From contig NZ_JAGRPM010000086.1 of assembly GCF_019449565.1 (NCBI RefSeq), positions 1-40,722 of the forward strand: DNA of 40,722 nt, written 5' to 3'. The translations under genes and the position numbers were made by a program. This DNA is from Rhodoblastus sp. (GTDB lineage Bacteria > Pseudomonadota > Alphaproteobacteria > Rhizobiales > Beijerinckiaceae). Below the pieces are notes generated by a model that searched no databases, was not told the origin of the DNA, and was given only the letters and a program-made list of their open reading frames with translations. Positions 32,144 to 40,722 of this stretch are shown in pieces. Positions within the stretch are counted from its first letter, which is position 1, and each line of letters opens with the position of its first letter.

Positions 32144-32541
32144 GCGTCTTCCACCGAACGGATCAACGCCTTCAGCATCCCCGCGTCGAGCCCGGCTTCG
32201 ACTTTGAGAACCCGACCATTGGTGCAGCGGATCTCGATACGACCGGGCCGGCTGCCACGTGTCGTCACTCTGGGCGCCGTGTCGCGTTCCCTGTACCTGG
32301 GTTCGGCATTCTCGCTGGCGGCGACGACCACAGGCAAGAAGGTTGGATCTGTCGCAACCGGCGCACTCAATCCCAGTTGCCGACGCCATGTATAAATCTG
32401 CTGGGGGACGATATCGTGGCGACGCGCCACGTCTGCCATCGTCAAACCGCTCGTCAAAGCCTCTTCCAGGATCGCCCGTTTTTGCTCTTCCGACCAAAAT
32501 CGTCGCCGTTCGAGCCCCGCCAAAATCTCCACCCGAGCCAT
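32140..32541 (-). CDS. tnpA: IS66 protein TnpA
   Basis: 133 residues: ARVEILAGLERRRFWSEEQK, AILEEALTSGLTMADVARRH and DIVPQQIYTWRRQLG form a helix-turn-helix of the IS3/IS66 Orf1 type that binds the element ends. The ATG at 32541 is chosen because IS66 TnpA proteins usually begin 'M(S/A)R.EIL.G'; a longer frame from 32610 adds an unconserved leader. Confidence 0.93.
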   Translation of the reverse strand: MARVEILAGLERRRFWSEEQKRAILEEALTSGLTMADVARRHDIVPQQIYTWRRQLGLSAPVATDPTFLPVVVAASENAEPRYRERDTAPRVTTRGSRPGRIEIRCTNGRVLKVEAGLDAGMLKALIRSVEDA

Positions 32542-32634
32542 CGGTCCCCATCGCTCCGTCGCTAAATACGGAATTAGCGACGTAACCTCAGGCCAATGCC
32601 GGAAAACCAAAAGGCGCTTTCACCGGACGGTTAC

Positions 32635-33099
32635 CGCTCGGCGGCATTGTTGTCAATCTCGATCGTGCCGTCGTCGATGAAGCGCGCAAGTGCCGTCCAT
32701 CGCGTCAACGCGTAGCGGATCGCTTCGGCTGTCGTGGATTTCCGTGGCAGCTGCTTCAGCACGGATTCAAGCCATTCGCGCAGAGCGGCGAAGTGTGGCG
32801 CCGTTTGTTGCTGGCGTATTTCTCGTCGTCGATCGGGCGCCGCGCCGCGGATGGCGCCTTCGACGTCATAGAGTTCGCCAATGCGCCGGAGCTCCTCCTC
32901 AGCTATCGGCGCCAGGCCGGCAGCTGCGAGATCGAAGAACTTGCGCCGGACATGGGCGAGGCAGGCGGCTTCAACAATCGTCGCGAACTCGCCCGGCTTT
33001 TTCGGCTCGTAGAGATCGCGGAACCCGGCATAGCCGTCAGCGTGAAGAACGCCGCGAAAGCTTTTGAGATGAGCTTGCGGATGTTCGCCTTTGCAATCC
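32635..33099 (-). pseudogene. Older IS66 tnpC, middle fragment
   Basis: On the minus strand it reads DCKGEHPQAHLKSFRGVLHA, DGYAGFRDLYEPKKPGEFAT, ELYDVEGAIRGAAPDRRREI and ends GTIEIDNNAAER at the nested element. Together with 29915-30151 it is one tnpC broken by insertion. Its upstream (N-terminal) half is missing: the fragment stops at the inverted repeat of the IS256 element. Confidence 0.9.
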
Positions 33100-34529
33100 G
33101 GGATCGTGTCCCAAATCGTGGTGTAGCTGACGGTGGGCGCCGTCGTTTTCCTGGCCGAGCCGGGATGTGTCAGGCGGCCGCGACGGGCAGGCTGACGAGG
33201 GGATCATCGCTCAACGGCGCCATGGTCTCAAGCGTCATATAGCGGCTTCGTTGCACGGCCCATTCATCGTTTTGCTCCAGCAGGATGGCGCCGATCAGAC
33301 GGGTGATCGCCTCTTCGTTGGGAAAGATGCCGACGACCTCGGTGCGCCGCTTGATTTCGCCGTTGAGACGCTCGATCGGATTGGTTGAGTGCAACTTCGT
33401 TCCATGCGCCGCCGGAAACGCCATATAGGCGAGCACATCCGCTTCGGCTTCATCCATCAAGGCGGCGAGTTTGGGCGTCTTTGGCCGCAGCTGGTCGGCG
33501 ACCTTGCGCCATTGGCCGCGGGCGGCCTCGGCGTCGTCCTGGACGAAAGCGGCGGCGATAAAAGCAGAGACGACGCGCCGTCCGCTCTTCGTGGCGTGGC
33601 CGAGAACATTGCGCATGCAGTGGACGCGGCAGCGCTGCCAGCTGGCGGTCAGCACTTTTGACACCGCCGCCTTGATGCCCTCGTGGGCGTCCGAGATGAC
33701 CAGCTTGACGCCGCGCAGCCCTCGGCGGCGCAGCTTGCGCAGAAAATCCGTCCAGAAGGTCTCGGCTTCCGAGGGGCCGATGTCCATGCCCAGCACTTCA
33801 CGGCGGCCATCGGCGTTGGCGCCGACCGCGATGATCACCGCCGCCGAGACGATGCGGCCATTGTTGCGGACTTTGACGTAGGTGGCGTCGATCCAGAGAT
33901 AGGGCCAGTCCCCTTCGATCGGCCGGTTGAGGAAGGCTTTGACCTTGCCGTCGATCTCCTCGCACAGGCCGCTGACCTGGCTCTTGGAGACGCCGCTCAT
34001 GCCCATCGCCTTGACCAGATCATCGACCGAGCGCGTCGAGACGCCTTGAATATAGGCTTCCTGGATCACGGCGGTCAGCGCCTTCTCGGCCATCCGGCGC
34101 GGCTCCAGAAAGCCCGGAAAATAGCTGCCCTTGCGCAATTTAGGGATGCGCAGCTCGACCGTGCTGCCCGCGTCTCCCAGTCGCGCCCGATAGCCATTGC
34201 GCTGGGCGAGGCGCTCGGGACTCTTCTCGCCATAGCCGGCGCCGGTCAGTCCAGCGACCTCCATCTCCATCAATCGCTCGGCGGCAAAGCCGATCATCTC
34301 ACGCAAGATATCGGCGTCGGGGGCCTTTTCCACGAGCGCGCGAAGGTTCATCATCTCATCGGTCATCGGTGGTTTCCTTGGTCGCGTTGATGTTCGCAAC
34401 CCAACTCTGACCACAGAAATCGTCGATGACCACCGCAAGCCGCTGGCTCGCTACGGCGCCTTTGGAAGGCGCGCTTCGCGAGCAGCTACGCTACCCTCCC
34501 AGCTACACCACGTCCCGGGACACGACCCC
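33100..34529 (-). mobile_element. IS256-family element inserted in the older IS66 tnpC
   Basis: Imperfect 29-bp inverted repeats lie at 33100-33128 (gggatcgtgtcccaaatcgt...) and 34501-34529 (...cgggacacgacccc), with 24 of 29 positions matching. They bound one transposase gene. The left flank (tgcaatcc) and right flank (aataggct) do not match, and the missing tnpC half is not on the right, so a deletion or rearrangement followed insertion on that side. Confidence 0.85.
33170..34366 (-). CDS. IS256-family (Mutator-like) transposase
   Basis: 398 residues with the family order MTDEMMNLRALVEKAPDADI, YRARLGDAGSTVELRIPKLR, SYFPGFLEPRRMAEKALTAV and YIQGVSTRSVDDLVKAMGM, then catalytic Asp in YLWIDATYVKVR and KLVISDAHEGIKAA, the CRVHCMRNVL zinc-like segment, and the catalytic Glu in STNPIERLNGEIKRRTEVVG. 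The reading frame is uninterrupted. The ATG at 34366 is preceded by AAGGAAACC; an in-frame extension to 34438 is not typical of the family. Confidence 0.93.
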   Translation of the reverse strand: MTDEMMNLRALVEKAPDADILREMIGFAAERLMEMEVAGLTGAGYGEKSPERLAQRNGYRARLGDAGSTVELRIPKLRKGSYFPGFLEPRRMAEKALTAVIQEAYIQGVSTRSVDDLVKAMGMSGVSKSQVSGLCEEIDGKVKAFLNRPIEGDWPYLWIDATYVKVRNNGRIVSAAVIIAVGANADGRREVLGMDIGPSEAETFWTDFLRKLRRRGLRGVKLVISDAHEGIKAAVSKVLTASWQRCRVHCMRNVLGHATKSGRRVVSAFIAAAFVQDDAEAARGQWRKVADQLRPKTPKLAALMDEAEADVLAYMAFPAAHGTKLHSTNPIERLNGEIKRRTEVVGIFPNEEAITRLIGAILLEQNDEWAVQRSRYMTLETMAPLSDDPLVSLPVAAA

Positions 34530-34802
34530 AATAGGCTCACATCGGTCATTCATAAAGGCCGTTGGTATAAAGCCTCGGCGGATTTTACTCTGATCGGATC
34601 GCCCGAAAGTAGATTTTCCGGCCTTTGTCACGGCGGCGAGCTGGACGATTCAATCACGGAAGGCTTCTGGAGCCTGTCGGAAACATCCCGCCAGCCGAGC
34701 CAGCGGCGCGTTATTGCACGTCAAACGATCAGGCAGCCATAGGCGCCTGATTTAAACAAAATGCCTCCAGCAAACCCAGCTCCGAACCGTTGGAACGGGC
34801 TC
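34530..34802. other. Gene-free stretch between IS256 and greA with possible gene tail
   Basis: On the plus strand a frame is open from the IS edge: HKGRWYKASADFTLIGSPES, then GELDDSITEGFWSLSETSRQ and ARQTIRQP followed by TAG (34738-34740). It could be the C-terminus of a gene removed by the IS256-associated deletion; I do not recognise it. It ends in a terminator-like hairpin, after which the greA stop is reached. Confidence 0.35.
34728..34753 (+). terminator. Terminator-like hairpin near greA
   Basis: The stem atcaggc / gcctgat has an inner gcc/ggc stem and one bulged base, followed by TTT. It resembles the palindrome at 23346-23372, including the bases on both sides. Confidence 0.55.
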
Positions 34803-35276
34803 TCATATGAAGTCGATTTTCACGATCTCGTAGCTCTTGCCGCCGCCGGGCGCGTTCACTTCCACGGTGTCGCCGACCTGCTTGCCGATCAGGGCGCGGG
34901 AAATCGGCGAGGAAATGGAGATCTTGCCCGATTTCACGTCTGCCTCCATGTCGCCGACGATCTGGTAGCGCTTCTCGGTCTCCGTATCCTCGTCGATCAA
35001 CGTGACGGTCGCGCCGAATTTCACGGTCTTGCCCGATAGCTTGGTGACGTCGATGATGTCCGCGCGGGAAAGCTTGTCCTCCAGTTCGGCGATCCGGCCT
35101 TCATTGAGCGACTGCGATTCCTTGGCGGCGTGATATTCCGCGTTCTCGGACAGGTCGCCATGCGAACGCGCTTCGGATATGGCCTGAATGATGCGCGGAC
35201 GCTCCTCCTGCTGGCGGCGCTTCAGCTCCACCTCGAGAGCCGCGTATCCGGCGACGGTCATTGGCAGCTTTTCCAT
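34803..35276 (-). CDS. greA: Transcription elongation factor GreA
   Basis: 157 residues. GreA inserts its coiled coil into the secondary channel of RNA polymerase and stimulates cleavage of backtracked RNA. The N-terminal coiled coil (GYAALEVELKRRQQEERPRI) with the acidic tip region ARSHGDLSENAEYHAAKESQ carries the catalytic Asp-x-x-Glu (DLSE). The C-terminal FKBP-like domain includes VKFGATVTLID, ISISSPISRALIGKQVGDTV and GGGKSYEIVKI. Length and order are normal. It lies downstream of carB in the same direction, but a palindromic terminator separates them. Confidence 0.97.
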   Translation of the reverse strand: MEKLPMTVAGYAALEVELKRRQQEERPRIIQAISEARSHGDLSENAEYHAAKESQSLNEGRIAELEDKLSRADIIDVTKLSGKTVKFGATVTLIDEDTETEKRYQIVGDMEADVKSGKISISSPISRALIGKQVGDTVEVNAPGGGKSYEIVKIDFI

Positions 35277-35389
35277 CTAACGGCTCTTTCAAATTCTCTC
35301 TTGGGCGCGCAATCGCTGCGCCGCAGGGGTATGAGGCGTGACGCGCCCCGTTGAACGCGAAGATTAGGGGCGCGATGGGGCCAAAAGCG

Positions 35390-35413
35390 TGACGCGCCCC
35401 ATGGGGCGCGTCA
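35390..35413 (-). terminator. 24-base perfect palindrome after carB
   Basis: tgacgcgccccatggggcgcgtca is a perfect 12+12 palindrome and is followed on the minus strand by CGCTTTT, suiting termination of carB transcription. The half-site gcgtgacgcgcccc also occurs at about 35336-35349. Confidence 0.6.
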
Positions 35414-35505
35414 TCGGCTGTCAGCCAGAGCGGTAATGATGGTACAGGCTGACGCCAAGGTCAACGCCGGGATCAACGCCCGGGTCCGCCGCCGGCATTC
35501 GATCC

Positions 35506-38829
<3,324 letters not shown>

Positions 38830-38849
38830 TGGAAAGCTCTTCTGTTTTT

Positions 38850-38966
38850 GCCTCGATCGCCTTGCGATCGAGGCGCCCCTCGCGTCAGCCAAAGGGCGTC
38901 AACTGACGCCCGTCTTTCGACGGGCTTTGGTCGCATTCGCTCCTGGCCAGCCCTGCCGGGCTGGCC
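38850..38966 (-). promoter_or_regulatory. Stack of hairpins in the carB leader
   Basis: Four stems precede the carB start: gcctcgatcg/cgatcgaggc (38850-38874), gggcgtc/gacgccc (38894-38911), cccgtc/gacggg (38909-38924) and ggccagccc/gggctggcc (38945-38966). The second and third share three bases, so they cannot both form fully. This could be a regulatory leader or simply an intergenic repeat cluster. Confidence 0.4.
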
Positions 38967-39256
38967 GAGACTCCATCCCCCGGCCTCGGCACGATCAAGG
39001 CGCTCGCCGGGCAAACCCATCTCTCGGCCTTGAGCGCGAGCATTCGCCGCACACAAAAAAAGGCCGCACTTTCGGCTGAAAAGCCGGAGCGCGTCCTCCG
39101 CTGGTCATCCCGCGAGGGGTGAGGGTTTCGGTCTGGAGACGTCCGGCCCGAATATGACGCTCCTGTTAGCCGAGTTTTTCAGCTCTGTGAACCCCCAGAA
39201 GGAATGTCGCGGCGCGTTCGGGCTGCTATTTTAAGAAATCGTAACCGGCCCCGCCT
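38967..39256. other. Intergenic stretch between divergent carB and cytochrome genes
   Basis: No coding frame or RNA gene is supported. It must contain the divergent promoters of carB (minus) and the cytochrome c gene (plus). An A-rich run at about 39054-39061 is followed by a weak ccgcac...gcgg hairpin. Confidence 0.4.
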
Positions 39257-39601
39257 ATGGATGGATCAATGCCGAAAAGAAAATGGTCCAGGGACGTCGC
39301 GCGGCTCTTCGCTTTAACGGCGGGGTTCGCTTCCTGCATAGGCGCTCCGGCGCGCACGGAGCCCACCAATATGGTGGGGCGGCAGGAATCCTGCGTGCCC
39401 TGCCACGGCCCGGACGGGATCAGCCGCGACTCGGAAGTCCCCAATCTGGCCGGACAGAACGAGCTATACCTTTACAATCAGCTTAAAGCCTTCCATTCGG
39501 GCCGCCGCGGCCACAAGGAAATGCTCTATATCAGCCGGAAAATGACCGACGACGACATGCGCGAGCTCGCGGCCTATTATTCCAGCCTGCCCCCGCGCTG
39601 A
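39257..39601 (+). CDS. Small periplasmic class I cytochrome c
   Basis: 114 residues. An N-terminal export signal (basic MPKRKWSRDVAR, hydrophobic LFALTAGFASCIGAPA) is followed by the haem-binding motif CVPCH and PDGISRDSEVPNLAGQNELY, then YNQLKAFHSGRRGH and MTDDDMRELAAYYSSLPPR. This is the fold of cytochrome c553/c4-type single-haem proteins; the axial Met is most likely in the KEMLYISRKM segment. Such proteins shuttle electrons to oxidases or alcohol/methanol dehydrogenase chains. The second Met (codon 5) may be the true start. The stop is 15 bases before the GtrA-like gene. Confidence 0.87.
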   Translation: MDGSMPKRKWSRDVARLFALTAGFASCIGAPARTEPTNMVGRQESCVPCHGPDGISRDSEVPNLAGQNELYLYNQLKAFHSGRRGHKEMLYISRKMTDDDMRELAAYYSSLPPR

Positions 39602-39616
39602 AACGGACCCGCCTCT

Positions 39617-40006
39617 ATGTCGCTGCGCCGGCAATTCTCCTCTTTCGTCCTCGTCGGCGTGATCGCCACGGCGGCGCATTACCTCGTCCTGATTGGCCTG
39701 AAGGAGCTGGCCCATTGGAGCGTCATTCCGGCGACCCTGTCCGGCTATTGCGTCGGCGGCGCGGTCTCCTATGTCCTCACCCGCCGCCATGTGTTCGACA
39801 GCGACCGTCCCCATACCGAGGCCGGCTGGCGTTTCGTGACGGTCGCGAGCGTCGGATTCTTCCTGACCTGGGGCCTGATGCGCCTGTTTGTTGTCGCCTG
39901 GGGCGCGCCTTATCTTCCCGCGCAGGTCGTCACCACGGGAGTGGTCATGTTCTGGAGCTTCGCCGCCAACCGCTACTGGACTTTTCGCGCCCATGCGGCA
40001 GGTTAG
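39617..40006 (+). CDS. GtrA-like four-helix membrane protein
   Basis: 129 residues with four hydrophobic helices: FSSFVLVGVIATAAHYLVLI, IPATLSGYCVGGAVSYVL, FVTVASVGFFLTWGLMRLFV and VVTTGVVMFWSFAANRYWTF. The start RRQFSSFVLVGV and the ending 'FAANRYWTF' are hallmarks of the GtrA family, small inner-membrane proteins thought to flip undecaprenyl-phosphate-linked sugars for surface-glycan modification. No partner glycosyltransferase is adjacent. It is followed three bases later by tspO, so the two are cotranscribed. Confidence 0.9.
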   Translation: MSLRRQFSSFVLVGVIATAAHYLVLIGLKELAHWSVIPATLSGYCVGGAVSYVLTRRHVFDSDRPHTEAGWRFVTVASVGFFLTWGLMRLFVVAWGAPYLPAQVVTTGVVMFWSFAANRYWTFRAHAAG

Positions 40007-40009
40007 AGC

Positions 40010-40558
40010 ATGAACGCATCAGCCCCCAACGCCATTCCCGCATCGCCCGCCCCCGGGCAGCCTGTTCCCGGCAGCCCTGTCCCCGGAATGCCCCCGCGCC
40101 GCGCCGCGCTCATCGCCGTTGCGCTGGTCTTCTTCGATTCGCTGCTCGGCCAGCTCGCGACCTTTCCCAATCTCGTTCCCTGGTATCAGGACCTGGCCAA
40201 GCCCTGGTTCACCCCGCCGAATTTCGTGTTCGGCCCGGCCTGGACCCTGCTCTATGCCCTGATGGCGCTGGCTTTCTGGCGAATCCTCATCCTGCCGCCG
40301 CAGCCGGGGCGCAGCCTCGCCATCGGGCTTTTCCTCGCCCAACTGGCGCTCAATGTCGTCTGGAGCTTCGCCTTTTTCGCCGCGCACAGCCCCCTGCTCG
40401 GCCTGATCGACATCATCCCGCAGGAGCTGCTGGTCATCGCCACGGCGCTCGCGTTCTGGCGGCTCGACCGGCTCGCAGGCCTGTGCCTGCTGCCGCTCGC
40501 GCTTTGGGTCGCCTATGCCACGGCGCTGAATTTCGAAGTCTGGCGCCTGAACGGCTGA
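40010..40558 (+). CDS. tspO: TspO/MBR family tryptophan-rich sensory protein
   Basis: 182 residues with a Pro-rich N-terminal extension of about 28 residues (SPAPGQPVPGSPVPGMPPRR) and five membrane helices. Family marks: WYQDLAKPWFTPPNFVFGPA followed by WTLLYALMALAFW, then AQLALNVVWSFAFFAAHSPL, a further helix ending FWRLDRLAG, and WVAYATALNFEVWRLNG. TspO proteins bind porphyrins and, in photosynthetic or aerobic alphaproteobacteria, tune pigment and haem-related gene expression or porphyrin efflux. It lies directly after the GtrA-like gene and may be cotranscribed with the cytochrome c gene further upstream. Confidence 0.94.
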   Translation: MNASAPNAIPASPAPGQPVPGSPVPGMPPRRAALIAVALVFFDSLLGQLATFPNLVPWYQDLAKPWFTPPNFVFGPAWTLLYALMALAFWRILILPPQPGRSLAIGLFLAQLALNVVWSFAFFAAHSPLLGLIDIIPQELLVIATALAFWRLDRLAGLCLLPLALWVAYATALNFEVWRLNG

Positions 40559-40630
40559 CGGGGCGCCCCGCCTCTGAGCGCCGCGAATGCCGCCCGCGCT
40601 TTTTTTTCGCGCGGTGCGGCCGGCTCCAGT

Positions 40631-40722
40631 TTACGCCGCGGCGACGTCTTCTTTCGACGTTTCCAGCGACGCTTCTTCGAGGATCGTTTCGGTGTCCGAC
40701 TCGCCCGACAGGACCGCCTTCA
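40631..40722 (-). CDS. 3' end of an unidentified protein gene (partial)
   Basis: An open minus-strand frame runs from the window edge to a TAA at 40631-40633. The last 29 residues are acidic (GESDTETILEEASLETSKED, then VAAA). Such acidic low-complexity tails occur in several unrelated cytoplasmic proteins, so no function is proposed. Between it and tspO (40559-40630) there is only a GC-rich stretch with eight T (40601-40608) that could terminate tspO. Confidence 0.5.
   Translation of the reverse strand, partial: KAVLSGESDTETILEEASLETSKEDVAAA

Larger units (their letters stand above)
30152..32634 (-). mobile_element. Complete IS66-family element nested in an older IS66 copy
   Basis: Perfect terminal inverted repeats GTAACCGTCCGGT (30152-30164) and ACCGGACGGTTAC (32622-32634) bound a 2483-base element with tnpA, tnpB and tnpC in the usual order. 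It is flanked by the 8-bp duplication cgctcggc. All three genes are open, so it may be mobile. The insertion split the tnpC of an earlier, related IS66. Confidence 0.97.

Noticed and set aside
32690..33067. Plus-strand frame over the IS66 remnant
   Set aside because: Minus strand reads a clean TnpC fragment; the plus frame has no family pattern.

Overview
The window is GC-rich chromosomal DNA of an alphaproteobacterium. The housekeeping genes (serA, panD, msrB, greA, carB, tspO, gtrA-type) and the secreted small proteins resemble those of Hyphomicrobiales, perhaps a Beijerinckiaceae/Methylocystaceae relative. That placement is inferred from protein character only; no 16S rRNA gene or marker set is present.

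Left edge (1-960): the end of an IS21-like element cuts a frameshifted tyrosine-integrase gene that lies next to tRNA-Gln(UUG), a decayed genomic-island border. Core block 1 (1.1-8.7 kb): a ComEA-like helix-hairpin-helix protein, SerA, PanD, MsrB, a CAU-anticodon tRNA (probably Ile2), two secreted proteins of unknown role (one with GGVYGRP repeats), an isochorismatase-like hydrolase, a zinc alcohol dehydrogenase and an unusual pyruvate-kinase-like protein.

Surface-glycan region (8.8-22.1 kb, all minus strand): two large multidomain GT2 proteins joined by an ATGA overlap, a methyltransferase, a GT4, an RTX-like protein built from 65-residue super-repeats with an unrecognised 300-residue partner, a GT2/GT4 pair and a nucleotide-sugar epimerase-like SDR. 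A visibly AT-richer plus-strand block follows (23.6-28.1 kb): a fused GT2-GT4 protein, a methyltransferase with a coiled-coil tail and an OafA-type acyltransferase. Together these could assemble and decorate a surface polysaccharide or glycosylate a surface protein; no flippase, polymerase, ABC exporter or type I secretion gene is visible here.

Mobile-element graveyard (22.5-23.2 and 28.2-34.5 kb): an IS5 (IS427-type) copy, remnants of IS5 and IS256 transposases, a complete IS630 element, an IS66 element inserted in an older IS66 copy with a perfect 8-bp target duplication, and an IS256-family element. They surround an MNT nucleotidyltransferase antitoxin whose HepT partner is reduced to its first codons. 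A ~50-bp near-repeat around a terminator-like hairpin occurs at both ends of the accessory stretch (23.34 and 34.72 kb).

Core block 2 (34.8-40.7 kb): greA, carB (with stacked hairpins in its leader), a small c-type cytochrome, a GtrA-like membrane protein, TspO and the 3' end of an unidentified minus-strand gene.
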